Made by a program: the position numbers and the translations under genes
Notes under the pieces: generated by a model
The model's input: only the letters and a program-made list of their open reading frames with translations
The model's database searches: none
Told to the model about the DNA's origin: nothing
Assembly (NCBI RefSeq): GCF_900143065.1
Contig: NZ_FRCX01000009.1
Location: 186,001-250,000 of the forward strand
DNA: 64,000 nucleotides
Reading direction: 5' to 3'
From: Duganella sacchari
GTDB taxonomy: Bacteria; Pseudomonadota; Gammaproteobacteria; Burkholderiales; Burkholderiaceae_D
Part shown: piece by piece, positions 1 to 9,447 of the stretch
Position numbering within the stretch: the first letter of the stretch is position 1
How the letters are laid out: the number at the start of each line of letters is the position of its first letter

Positions 1-194
1 CGATGCGCGCGCTGCAGCATATCCGCGCCGTCAACGCCAGCGCTGAGCAGGCGCGCCTGGCCAATATTCCCGCGGGTGCGGCGATGCTGCATATCACCCG
101 CGTCAGTTATCTCGACAATGGTTCTGCGGTGGAGCTGACCCACTCGTATTGCCGTAGTGATTATTATGAATTCGTAGCGGAGTCGCGCAGATGA
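1..194 (+). CDS. GntR-family regulator, C-terminal part of UTRA domain (5' truncated by window edge)
   Basis: Only about the last 63 codons are in the window; the reading frame enters from the left edge. The tail (AVELTHSYCRSDYYEFVAE) closely resembles the end of the complete GntR/UTRA regulator at 11993-12733 (AVEFCRSYFRGDMYDFVAE), which is how I recognise it. UTRA domains bind small effectors, usually phosphosugars such as GlcN-6-P or GlcNAc-6-P, and control an N-terminal winged-helix DNA-binding domain that is not visible here. Its stop codon overlaps the nagA start by four bases (ATGA), so it is probably the first or second gene of the nag operon and its likely controller. Family call good; effector inferred. 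Confidence 0.8.
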   Translation, partial: MRALQHIRAVNASAEQARLANIPAGAAMLHITRVSYLDNGSAVELTHSYCRSDYYEFVAESRR

Positions 195-1288
195 GCGATG
201 CAATCAAAGGCAATATCCTGACACCGGCCGGCTGGGTCCACGGTGAGATCACTTTCAACGAACGCATTGCCGCCATCAGCGGCGGCAGCATCGACCCCGC
301 GCTCAACGAAGAAGTCTATATCCTGCCTGGCTTTATCGATTTGCACGTCCACGGCGGCGGCGGCAAGGATGTGATGGAAGGCGGCGACGCGGTCCACACC
401 ATCGCCGCCGTCCACGCCAAACACGGCACCACCAGCATGCTGGCTACCACCATGACCGCGCCGCCGGAAGACATCGACCTCGCGCTCAGAGGCATCGGCG
501 TCGCCGCCACCAAACGCGGCAAAGGCGAAGCGCGCGTCCTGGGCGCACACCTGGAAGGCCCGTTCATCAACTCCGGCAAACTGGGCGCGCAACCGCCGTT
601 TGCCCGCTCCGCCAAACTGGCCGACGTCGAGAAGCTGGAAGCACTGGCGCCGCTGCGCGTGATCACCGTGGCGCCGGAAATCGCCGGCCACCTCGAACTG
701 GTCAAGGAGCTGTCCGACGCCGGCATGCGCGTGCAGATCGGCCACACGCTGGGCACCTATGAAGAAGGCGTCGCGGCGATGGAGAGCGGCGCTTACAGCT
801 TCACCCACCTGTTCAACGCCATGCCCGGCCTGCATCACCGCGAACCAGGCATGGTGGGCGCCGCGCTGGCACATGCCAAATATGCGGAGCTGATTCCCGA
901 TCTGCTGCACGTGCACCCAGGTGCGATCCGCACCGCGCTGCGCTGCATCCCCAACCTCTACTGCGTCACCGATTCAACTTCCGCCACCGGCATGCCGGAC
1001 GGCGAATATATGCTGGGCCGCCATAAAGTCATGAAATGCATGGGCGGCGTGCGTCTGCCCGATGGCACGCTGGCCGGCAGCACCCTCACTATGGACCAGG
1101 CATTGCGTAACCTGGTCGGACTCGGCCTCGATCTGGCGGATGCCTCGGCACGGGTCTCAACCTATGCGGCCGATTATCTCGGCCTGCAAGAGCGGGGCCG
1201 CCTGGCTCCCGGCGCGTTCGCCGACTTCGTAGTGCTCGACCGTGACCTGAACCTCAAAGCCGTCTATATCGAAGGAGAATTGTTGTGA
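191..1288 (+). CDS. nagA: N-acetylglucosamine-6-phosphate deacetylase
   Basis: A 365-residue amidohydrolase-fold protein that removes the acetyl group from GlcNAc-6-P, giving GlcN-6-P and acetate in the cytoplasm. Visible active-site features: the LHVHGGG metal motif (His52, His54), Glu122 in HLEGPF, His185 in QIGHTLG, His206 in FTHLFNAM, and the catalytic Asp261 in TDSTSATGMPDG. Length is close to the family norm of about 380. The start at 191 overlaps the upstream regulator stop by four bases. Its own TGA overlaps the GTG start of the SIS-domain gene, with GAAGGAGAA just upstream serving that gene. It therefore sits in a translationally coupled GlcNAc operon. Confidence 0.95.
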   Translation: MSDAIKGNILTPAGWVHGEITFNERIAAISGGSIDPALNEEVYILPGFIDLHVHGGGGKDVMEGGDAVHTIAAVHAKHGTTSMLATTMTAPPEDIDLALRGIGVAATKRGKGEARVLGAHLEGPFINSGKLGAQPPFARSAKLADVEKLEALAPLRVITVAPEIAGHLELVKELSDAGMRVQIGHTLGTYEEGVAAMESGAYSFTHLFNAMPGLHHREPGMVGAALAHAKYAELIPDLLHVHPGAIRTALRCIPNLYCVTDSTSATGMPDGEYMLGRHKVMKCMGGVRLPDGTLAGSTLTMDQALRNLVGLGLDLADASARVSTYAADYLGLQERGRLAPGAFADFVVLDRDLNLKAVYIEGELL

Positions 1289-2307
1289 CCTCAATGATGT
1301 TGAAAGAAGCCCTGTCCGCAGCTGATTGCGTAGCCCAGCAACTGGCCAACGACGGTGAGCGTTACGCGGAGCTGGGTCGCAAATTGAGGAGCACTTCCTT
1401 CTCGACCGCCCTGACCATCGCCCGCGGCAGCTCGGACCACGCCTGCGCCTACGTGGCCTACCTCATCATGGCCCGCCTGGGCCGTGTGGTGGCGTCGCTG
1501 CCGATGTCGCTGGTGACGCTGAACAAATCGCCGCTGATCACGCGTGACACGCTGGCCATCTCGATCTCGCAATCCGGCCAGAGCCCGGACGTGGTTGAGC
1601 CGATCAGATACTTCCGCGACGGCGGCGCCACCACCATCGCGCTGGTCAACGATATCGATTCGCCGCTGGCGCAAGCCGCCGAGTGGGCGATGCCGCTGCG
1701 CGCAGGCAAAGAACAGAGTGTCGCTGCGACCAAGAGCTTCATCACCAGCCTGGTCGCCGGTGCGCGCCTGGTCGCCGCATGGCAGAACGATCCAGAGCTG
1801 CTGGCCGGCCTGGAAGCACTGCCGGAATCGCTGCGCGCCGCCACGACCGAAGACTGGTCCAAGGCGGTGGAAGTGCTGACGCCTGCCCGCAACATCATGG
1901 TGGTCGGTCGCGGCATCAGCTTCCCGGTGGCGCTGGAAGCCTCGCTGAAATTCAAGGAAACCTCGGCACTGCAAGCAGAAGCGTTCAGTGGCGCGGAAAT
2001 CAAGCACGGCCCGATGGCGCTGATCGAAGAAGGCTACCCGCTGGTGATCTTCGCTACCCGTGGTCCAACCCAGGCAAGCCTGCTGCAACTGGCGACCGAG
2101 ATGCGCGGCCGTGGCGCGCGCGTGCTGCTGGCAGCGCCGGCCGATGTCGCCGACCGTGACCTGACGTTGCCGGTTGCGGCCACGCCGGATCTGGACCCGA
2201 TCGTGGCAGTGCAGGCCTTCTACAAGATGGCGGCGGAACTGTCGGCAGCACGTGGCCTGGACCCGGACCAGCCGCGTCACCTGAGCAAAGTCACCAAAAC
2301 CAACTAA
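1285..2307 (+). CDS. SIS-domain glucosamine-6-phosphate deaminase (NagB-II type)
   Basis: 340 residues with two sugar-isomerase (SIS) domains at roughly 30-170 and 190-330, and no glutaminase domain, so it is not GlmS. The phosphosugar-binding motif SISQSGQS lies at residues 93-100. A second Ser/Thr cluster (KEQSVAATKSF) follows, and the conserved EIKHGPMALI motif is in the second domain. This is the NagB-II (GlmS-like deaminase) architecture, which converts GlcN-6-P to fructose-6-P and ammonia, the step after NagA. The GTG start overlaps the nagA stop, and a GGAG site lies seven bases upstream. The alternative, a fructosamine deglycase, is less likely beside nagA. Confidence 0.88.
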   Translation: MTSMMLKEALSAADCVAQQLANDGERYAELGRKLRSTSFSTALTIARGSSDHACAYVAYLIMARLGRVVASLPMSLVTLNKSPLITRDTLAISISQSGQSPDVVEPIRYFRDGGATTIALVNDIDSPLAQAAEWAMPLRAGKEQSVAATKSFITSLVAGARLVAAWQNDPELLAGLEALPESLRAATTEDWSKAVEVLTPARNIMVVGRGISFPVALEASLKFKETSALQAEAFSGAEIKHGPMALIEEGYPLVIFATRGPTQASLLQLATEMRGRGARVLLAAPADVADRDLTLPVAATPDLDPIVAVQAFYKMAAELSAARGLDPDQPRHLSKVTKTN

Positions 2308-2309
2308 GC

Positions 2310-3629
2310 ATGTCCGCGCACTCGTCATCCCCGTGCACGCGGGGATCCATACTGAAGCAGCGCGTCCGCTCAGCATGGATTCCCGCCTGTGCGGGAGTGA
2401 CGGCGCTCATGCTAAGTCTCGGTTCGGCGCTTGCCGCCGACAAGATCGAGTTCTGGACCTTCAGCATGAAGCCCAAGTTCACGCCCTACTATGAAACGCT
2501 GGTCCGGAACTACGAGTCCGCCAATCCCGGCGTCAAAGTGGAATGGGTGGACTTCCCGTGGGATATCATCCAGACCAAGCTGGTGACGCGCATCGTCGCT
2601 GGCACGCCGCCGGCGCTGGTCAACCTCAACGTGCCATGGGCCGATGAATTCGCCCGCGACGGCCTGCTCACACCAGTCGATTCGCTGCTCGCCGACGCCC
2701 GTCCACGCTACCTCGCCAGCACGCTGGAAGACCTGACCTTCGGCGGCAAGACCTACGGCTTTCCGATGTACAGCAACGTCGCCGTCATCGCCTACAACAC
2801 CCAGATTTTCAAAGCTGCCGCGATCCCGCACGCACCGCGCGATCTCGATGAGCAGCTGCTGTTCGCGCGCCAGATCGCCGCACGTACCGGCAAGGCAGGC
2901 CTGTGCCCTGCCCTGTCCAAGATCGATGGCCTGATGATGCAGCAAGGCCTGGCCGTCATCAAGGATGGCAAAGCGGTCTTCAACTCGCCCGCGCATATCG
3001 CCTTGATCCGCAAGCTGGCCGATACCTACAAGGCCGGCGGCCTGCTGAAAGATTCCCTGTTCGCAGAAGATAACTTCCCCGCCGCGATCGATGCCTACAA
3101 GGGCGGCCGCCTTGGCATGCTGCTGGCGCCACCCACCGCCGTCAAACGCATCGAGAGCGACGCCAGGGATATCTACGCCATCACCGATGTCGCACCGGCG
3201 CCGCTCGGCCCTACCGGCATTGCCGATGGCGGCTGGCTGATTCACTTCGCCGTACCAAAAAATGTGGACGCCAGGCTGCTGCCAGCCGTTGGTAAATTCG
3301 CACGCTACCTGACCAATGACGCCAACCAGCTGGCCTTCGCCAAACAGGCCAGCGTGTATCCGGCGATGGCGCATGCGGCCAATGATCCATTCTTCACTAC
3401 CGTGCCGCCTGGCGCTGGCGCGGCGGAGAAAGCCGTATCGGCAGGCGCCGTGTCGATGCCGCATTCGCACACCCTGTACGTGGCCGGCATCACCGACTAC
3501 GATGAACTGCGCCGCTATCTGGTGAAGGCTGTGGAAGCCGGCGTCACCGGCAAGCAGGACATCAAACAGGCACTGGATCAGGCAGTCGCGATCTGGAACA
3601 AAAAACTCGCCTCGCAGCGGAGCCATTGA
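2310..3629 (+). CDS. ABC sugar transporter, periplasmic solute-binding protein
   Basis: 439 residues, family 1 extracellular solute-binding protein (the mature part opens with an EFWTFSMKPKF-type strand). The two permeases and the ATPase of the same unit follow, so the cargo is probably GlcNAc or chitooligosaccharide. Signal peptide: a hydrophobic stretch ending GSALA at residues 38-42, with likely cleavage before ADK. The ATG at 2310 lies three bases after the deaminase stop and has no SD. The region encoding residues about 5-31 coincides with a dispersed palindromic repeat (2323-2402). An in-frame CTG at 2352 after GGGGAT would give an MKQRVR n-region and is an alternative start. Downstream GTG (2397) and ATG (2409) starts would leave too short a signal. 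Confidence 0.88.
   Translation: MSAHSSSPCTRGSILKQRVRSAWIPACAGVTALMLSLGSALAADKIEFWTFSMKPKFTPYYETLVRNYESANPGVKVEWVDFPWDIIQTKLVTRIVAGTPPALVNLNVPWADEFARDGLLTPVDSLLADARPRYLASTLEDLTFGGKTYGFPMYSNVAVIAYNTQIFKAAAIPHAPRDLDEQLLFARQIAARTGKAGLCPALSKIDGLMMQQGLAVIKDGKAVFNSPAHIALIRKLADTYKAGGLLKDSLFAEDNFPAAIDAYKGGRLGMLLAPPTAVKRIESDARDIYAITDVAPAPLGPTGIADGGWLIHFAVPKNVDARLLPAVGKFARYLTNDANQLAFAKQASVYPAMAHAANDPFFTTVPPGAGAAEKAVSAGAVSMPHSHTLYVAGITDYDELRRYLVKAVEAGVTGKQDIKQALDQAVAIWNKKLASQRSH
2323..2402. repeat. Dispersed inverted-repeat element (GTCAT-CCCGC..GCGGG-ATCCA type) inside a signal-peptide coding region
   Basis: The left arm CGTCATCCCCGTGCACGCGG (2323 onward) and the right arm (2375-2402, ATGGATTCCCGCCTGTGCGG then GAGTGACG) are imperfect reverse complements about 28 bases long. 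Each arm is itself a small hairpin (CCCGTGCACGCGGG; CCCGCCTGTGCGGG). This is the common proteobacterial intergenic repeat whose translation gives the telltale peptide WIPACAG. Here it lies in frame within the start of the binding-protein gene. I see only one copy in the window. Confidence 0.75.
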
Positions 3630-3630
3630 G

Positions 3631-4641
3631 ATGAGCGCAGACCACGCCAAACTCGCCCCTGCGACGCCGCCCAACGCCAACCACTCGCCATTCGGCACAG
3701 TACCTCGCGGCGGCGAAGCGCTGGCCCTGGCGGGTGGCGCGGCGTATACAAAGGGGCCAGCAACGGCAGCCCGCCGCAACGCGCGCCGCGTGAACCTCAC
3801 CGCATGGCTGTTCCTCGCCCCCGCACTGATCCTGTTGGCGGTCTTCTCGTTCTGGCCCGTGGCTTTCGGCTCCCTGCTCGCGTTCACCGACTACAGCTTG
3901 ATACGCGAAACGCACTGGGTTGGCCTGGACAACTTCCGCTACATCTTCGATAACGAGATGTTCACCACCGGCTTGAAGAACTCCCTGCTGTTCCTGCTGA
4001 TGGTGCCCTTCGTGCAAATCGGTGCACTGAGCCTGGCGGTCCTGGTGAACAACAAGCTGCCCGGCATCCGCTACTTCCGCGCCGCCTTCTATGTGCCCGT
4101 CGTGACGACGGTGTCCGTGGTCGGCATCATGTGGGGCTTCATGTTCCACGAACAGGGCACGCTGAACTACGTGCTGCAAACGCTACAACTGGTCAACGCG
4201 CCGGTGGGCTGGCTGTCCAACGACACGCTCGCCCTGTTCGCCATTATGTTCGTCACGCTGTGGCGTGGCCTGGGCTGGTATATGGTGATGTACCTCGCCG
4301 CGCTGCAAGCCGTCCCCGCCGACATGCAGGAAGCCGCCATCCTCGACGGCGCCAACCGCTGGCAGCGGTTCTGGAAAATCACCGTGCCGATGCTGCGCCC
4401 CACCATCATGGTCTGCTCCATCCTGTCCATACTGGCCGCGCTGAAGGCCTACCAGGAAGTCGACGTGCTGACCCAGGGCGGACCAATGAACTCCACCTTC
4501 ACCGGCTTATACTACGCCTACGACCAGGGCCTCAAGCACCTGAAACTGCCGCGCGCACTGGCCGCCAGCTTCATCGTCTCCATCTTCTGCGTCGGCATCG
4601 CCCTGCTCTGCCTGCGCTACATCAAACCGAAACACCGCTGA
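3631..4641 (+). CDS. ABC sugar transporter permease 1 (MalF/UgpA type)
   Basis: 336 residues. After about 50 hydrophilic residues comes a first membrane segment (residues 56-78) and then a binding-protein-dependent transport core with six segments in all. The EAA loop that docks on the ATPase is clear from residue 234 (EAAILDGANRWQRF, then TVPMLRP). The start lies one base after the binding-protein stop, and the stop overlaps the next permease start by one base (TGATG). It forms the inner-membrane channel with the next gene. The long polar N-terminus is unusual; a start nearer codon 50 is possible, but no in-frame ATG with a clear SD is seen there. Confidence 0.9.
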   Translation: MSADHAKLAPATPPNANHSPFGTVPRGGEALALAGGAAYTKGPATAARRNARRVNLTAWLFLAPALILLAVFSFWPVAFGSLLAFTDYSLIRETHWVGLDNFRYIFDNEMFTTGLKNSLLFLLMVPFVQIGALSLAVLVNNKLPGIRYFRAAFYVPVVTTVSVVGIMWGFMFHEQGTLNYVLQTLQLVNAPVGWLSNDTLALFAIMFVTLWRGLGWYMVMYLAALQAVPADMQEAAILDGANRWQRFWKITVPMLRPTIMVCSILSILAALKAYQEVDVLTQGGPMNSTFTGLYYAYDQGLKHLKLPRALAASFIVSIFCVGIALLCLRYIKPKHR

Positions 4642-5444
4642 TGAAGACGATCATCCACTACCTGCTGTTGTGCGTCATCGCCATTATCTGCGTGTTCCCG
4701 TTCTGGTGGACGCTGGTGACAGCACTGTCCACCGAAGGCAATATCTTCGCCTACCCGCCAACCTTCTGGCCGAAACAGCCATCGCTGGACAACTTCATCG
4801 AAGTTTTCAGGACGCTGCCGATGTGGTCCTTCTTCCGCAACTCGGTATTCATCGCCGCCTGCACCGTGTTCTGGAAACTGGTGCTGTGCTCCGCCGCCGC
4901 TTATCCGCTGGCGCGCATGCAGTTCAAGGGCCGCAAGCTGGTGTTCGGCCTGATCCTGGCCACGCTGGTGCTGCCATCGGAAGTCAACTTCCTGGTCAAC
5001 TTCATCACGGTGACGAAACTGAGCCTGGTCGATACCTACTCGGGTGTAATCTTGCCCAACGTCGTCAACGCCGTCGCCATCCTGCTGCTCAAACAGGCGT
5101 TTGAAGAAGTCCCGCAAGACCTGATCGACGCCGCCCGCGTGGACGGCGCATCCGAGTGGACCATCTTCAGCAAAATCATGCTGCCACTGATCGCCCCGTG
5201 GCTGGCCACGGTCGGCATCCTGACCGCAGTGGAAGCCTGGAACGAATACATCTGGCCATCCATCGTCATGAGCAAGCCAGACGAATTCCCGCTGTCGGTA
5301 GGCGTGCTGTATTTGCGCGGCACCTTCGGCAGCAGCACGCGCGTGATCGCCGCCGGGACAGTGCTGACCATCCTGCCTACCCTGGCAGCCTTCTTATTTA
5401 CTCAACGATTCTTCATGCGCGGCATGGACGGAGCAGTGAAATGA
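4641..5444 (+). CDS. ABC sugar transporter permease 2 (MalG/UgpE type)
   Basis: 267 residues beginning MKTIIHYLLL, with a hydrophobic first helix and about six predicted membrane segments. The EAA motif reads DAARVDGASEWTIFSKIMLP. It pairs with the upstream permease to import a sugar, probably GlcNAc or a short chitooligosaccharide judging by its neighbours. The open frame extends far upstream, but the ATG at 4641 overlaps the previous stop (TGATG), matches the usual length of the family and begins at the first membrane helix, so I place the start there. Its stop overlaps the glycosidase start by four bases. Confidence 0.92.
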   Translation: MKTIIHYLLLCVIAIICVFPFWWTLVTALSTEGNIFAYPPTFWPKQPSLDNFIEVFRTLPMWSFFRNSVFIAACTVFWKLVLCSAAAYPLARMQFKGRKLVFGLILATLVLPSEVNFLVNFITVTKLSLVDTYSGVILPNVVNAVAILLLKQAFEEVPQDLIDAARVDGASEWTIFSKIMLPLIAPWLATVGILTAVEAWNEYIWPSIVMSKPDEFPLSVGVLYLRGTFGSSTRVIAAGTVLTILPTLAAFLFTQRFFMRGMDGAVK

Positions 5445-6931
5445 CAACACAAAACGAACTGAGAAAAATCGCCGGCCAACTTATCATGATCCGCTTCCCC
5501 GGCACTGTGCTGGATGCGGCCACTGCAGAATTCCTGAAAGCGAACAGCATCCGCGCTGTCTGCCTGTTCCGCGGGAACATGAGCGACTCCGAACAGCTGG
5601 CCAAGCTGACCGCCGACCTGCGCGCCGTCATGGGTCCCGATTCGCTGATCGCGATTGACCAGGAAGGCGGCGCCGTGGTCCGTTCGACCTGGGTGCCAGC
5701 CCCGCCAGCCGCCATGGGCCTGGGCGCGGCCGACGACAACGACCTGGCCTACCGCACCGGCGCCGCCGTTGCGCGCGCCGTGAAGGCACTCGGCTTCAAC
5801 TGGAACTTCGCGCCCGTGCTGGACCTGAACAACAACCCGCACAACCCGGTCATCGCCGAACGCTCCTTCGGCGCCGAACCAGCACGCGCAGCCGAACTGG
5901 CGATGGCGTGGATGGCTGGCAGCCATGCAGAAGGCGTGGCCTGCTGCGTCAAGCACTTCCCCGGCCACGGCGACACTAGCGTCGATTCGCACCGCGACCT
6001 GCCGACCGTCGACAAGCCAGTCGAAGAACTGAACCGCCTGGAACTGGCGCCGTTCCGCATCGCGTCCGGCGCCGCGCCAGCGATGATGACCGCACACATT
6101 GTCTACCCGACGCTGGATCCAGAAAATCCCGCCACCATGTCGCGCCGCATCCTCAATGACCTGCTGCGCAAAGAGTGGGAATACAAAGGCATCATCATCA
6201 CCGACGGCATGGACATGCACGCCATCGCCGGCCGCTATGGCGTCGGCAATGCAGCCGTGCGCGCACTGACCGCCGGCGCCGACATGGTAATGGCACTGGG
6301 CACCACCGAAACGCAGGAAGAAACACTGAACGCCATCGCTGCCGCATTGGAGTCGGGCGCATTGACGCAGCAGGAAGTGCAGGTCCGCCTGGACCGATTG
6401 TCCTCGCTGGCGCGCGCCTACCCATGCAAGCCGCGCTCGTACAAGGAAGACGCCGCCGACCGTGCCGTCATGGCCGAAGGCTGGCGCCGCAGCCTGACCG
6501 CATACGGCGCGCCACAGCGCCCGGCCGCTGGCGCCAAGGTGCGCCTGATCGCGCGCCAGGATGTAGTCAGCGATGGCGTATCGGAAGCTGGCGTACCAGC
6601 CGCCGTAGTGGCCGAATCGCTGCGCAAACTGTATGACGTGGAACTGGTGACCTTCGCCGATGCCGATACCTTCGACTGGAGCGCGTTGCCGCAAGATGGC
6701 CGCTTCACCATGCTGGCATCGACCTCGCGCCTACGCTACGGCGAACATGCACGCGGCACCTGGCGCCCGGACCTGCATCTGGCGCTGTGGAATCCGTATC
6801 AGGCGCTGGACATCCAGGCGCCAGCGCTGATGACTTACGGCTTCGCCCAACCGGCACTGGACGCCATCAATGCCTGGCTGTCCGGCGAACTACAAGCCAC
6901 CGGCAACGCACCGGTACCTGGCTTCGCATAA
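5441..6931 (+). CDS. Cytoplasmic GH3 beta-N-acetylhexosaminidase (NagZ-like, extended)
   Basis: 496 residues without a signal peptide, so it acts on imported sugar. The GH3 TIM barrel covers about residues 5-340. The signature KHFPGHGDTS...DSH spans residues 171-184 and carries the Asp182/His184 acid-base pair typical of N-acetylhexosaminidases; the nucleophile is Asp255 in TDGMDM. It should cleave GlcNAc from chitobiose or chitooligosaccharides, or from muropeptides. It is longer than single-domain Gram-negative NagZ (about 340) because of an extra C-terminal domain of roughly 120 residues, as in two-domain GH3 enzymes. The start overlaps the permease stop (ATGA). Some GH3 members are phosphorylases; sequence alone does not exclude that. 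Confidence 0.9.
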   Translation: MTTQNELRKIAGQLIMIRFPGTVLDAATAEFLKANSIRAVCLFRGNMSDSEQLAKLTADLRAVMGPDSLIAIDQEGGAVVRSTWVPAPPAAMGLGAADDNDLAYRTGAAVARAVKALGFNWNFAPVLDLNNNPHNPVIAERSFGAEPARAAELAMAWMAGSHAEGVACCVKHFPGHGDTSVDSHRDLPTVDKPVEELNRLELAPFRIASGAAPAMMTAHIVYPTLDPENPATMSRRILNDLLRKEWEYKGIIITDGMDMHAIAGRYGVGNAAVRALTAGADMVMALGTTETQEETLNAIAAALESGALTQQEVQVRLDRLSSLARAYPCKPRSYKEDAADRAVMAEGWRRSLTAYGAPQRPAAGAKVRLIARQDVVSDGVSEAGVPAAVVAESLRKLYDVELVTFADADTFDWSALPQDGRFTMLASTSRLRYGEHARGTWRPDLHLALWNPYQALDIQAPALMTYGFAQPALDAINAWLSGELQATGNAPVPGFA

Positions 6932-6952
6932 AAAACACACGGGAGACTCCAC

Positions 6953-8260
6953 ATGAAAGAACAAATACGCAACCCGAAGCTCTGGGTACCCAGCCTGTAC
7001 CTGGCGCAAGGCCTGCCCTTCTTCGCCGTGGCCATCGTGGCCAACCAGATGTTGAAGAGCATGGGTGTGCCCAACGACGAGCTGAATCACTGGACCGCCT
7101 TGATCGGTTTCGCCTGGGTGTTCAAGCCACTGTGGAGTCCCTTCCTGGAACTGGCCAGCAGCAAAAAGCTGGTCGTGCTGTTCTTCCAGATCTTGGGCGG
7201 CCTCTGCCTCGGTGGCGTCGCGCTGGCACTGCAAACGCCGTTCTGGTTTGCCGCCAGCATGGCCATGCTTGGCCTGGTCGCTATCTCGTCCGCCACCCAC
7301 GACATCGCGTGCGATGGCCTGTACATCACCAGCCTCGATGAAAAAGGCCAGGCCAAGTACGCCGGCTGGACCGGTACCTTCTTCAACGCCGCCAAGTTCT
7401 TCACCACAGGCGCCCTGCTGCTGCTGGCCGGCCACCTGGAGAAGACCATGGGCGTGGTACCGGCATGGAGCATCAGCTTCTGCATCCTGGGCGCGCTGAT
7501 GATCGCGCTGGGCGTGTACAACACCTGGTCGCTGCCGCTGGCCAAGAACACCGTCAGCACAGATACCAATGCCAGCGCCATCGCGCGCACGCTGTGGGAA
7601 GTGATTATCGAATTCCTCAAGAAGCCAGGCATCTGGGTCTCGATCGTCTTCATCATCCTGTTCCGTGCTGGCGAAGCGCAGGTGCAATCGATTGGCCCGC
7701 TGTTCCTGCGTGAAGCGCACGAACTCGGTGGCCTGGGCCTGACTACCTCTGAAGTCGGCGCGGTGTACGGCACGGTCGGCACAGTGGCTTTCGTAGTAGG
7801 CTCCATCGCTGGCGGCTACTTCACTTCGTGGCTGAGCCTCAAGCGCGCCATCCTGTGGCTGATCCTCGCCGTCAACCTGCCCAACGTGGTGTTCTACCTG
7901 CTGTCCTACTTCCAGCCGACCGACCTGACCATCATCGGCGCCGGCCTGAGTGTCGAGATGTTCGGCTACGGCTTCGGCTTCGTTGGCCTGATCCTGTACA
8001 TGATGCAGGTGGTCGCACCGGGCAAATACCAGACCGCACACTACGCCTTCGCCACCGGCATCATGCAGTTGGGCTTTGTGCTGTTCAAACTATTCAGTGG
8101 CGACATCCAGATCGCGCTGGGCTACCAGCACTTCTTCATCTGGGTCATGCTGTCGGCGATTCCGGTTGCCATCCTGTCGCAGCTGATTCCGATGACTGCG
8201 CGTCCGCAACCGGCAGAAGAAACGCCAAAGGCCGCCGCGCCAGCAGAACAGGTGGTATAA
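6953..8260 (+). CDS. AmpG-like MFS transporter
   Basis: 435 residues with about 12-14 hydrophobic segments. The start (NPKLWVPSLYLAQGLPFF) and the loop ATHDIACDGLYITSL are characteristic of the AmpG / muropeptide-permease group of the major facilitator family. AmpG imports GlcNAc-anhydro-muramyl peptides; relatives in GlcNAc loci (NagP-like) carry GlcNAc or chitobiose. A GGGAGA SD precedes the ATG. It is embedded between the glycosidase and the ABC ATPase of one operon, so this locus encodes both an ABC and a secondary inner-membrane route for amino sugars. Substrate is inferred from context. Confidence 0.85.
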   Translation: MKEQIRNPKLWVPSLYLAQGLPFFAVAIVANQMLKSMGVPNDELNHWTALIGFAWVFKPLWSPFLELASSKKLVVLFFQILGGLCLGGVALALQTPFWFAASMAMLGLVAISSATHDIACDGLYITSLDEKGQAKYAGWTGTFFNAAKFFTTGALLLLAGHLEKTMGVVPAWSISFCILGALMIALGVYNTWSLPLAKNTVSTDTNASAIARTLWEVIIEFLKKPGIWVSIVFIILFRAGEAQVQSIGPLFLREAHELGGLGLTTSEVGAVYGTVGTVAFVVGSIAGGYFTSWLSLKRAILWLILAVNLPNVVFYLLSYFQPTDLTIIGAGLSVEMFGYGFGFVGLILYMMQVVAPGKYQTAHYAFATGIMQLGFVLFKLFSGDIQIALGYQHFFIWVMLSAIPVAILSQLIPMTARPQPAEETPKAAAPAEQVV

Positions 8261-8264
8261 GCGC

Positions 8265-9374
<1,110 letters not shown>

Positions 9375-9447
9375 ATTCGGAGTTTTGCGCGGTTTTGTGT
9401 AACAATACGCGGGTTTACATCCCTATATGTTTGATTGAAGGATAACC

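Noticed and set aside
1291..2376. Minus-strand frame starting in the repeat with a WIPACTG peptide
   Set aside because: Translation of the dispersed repeat followed by the antisense of the deaminase gene.
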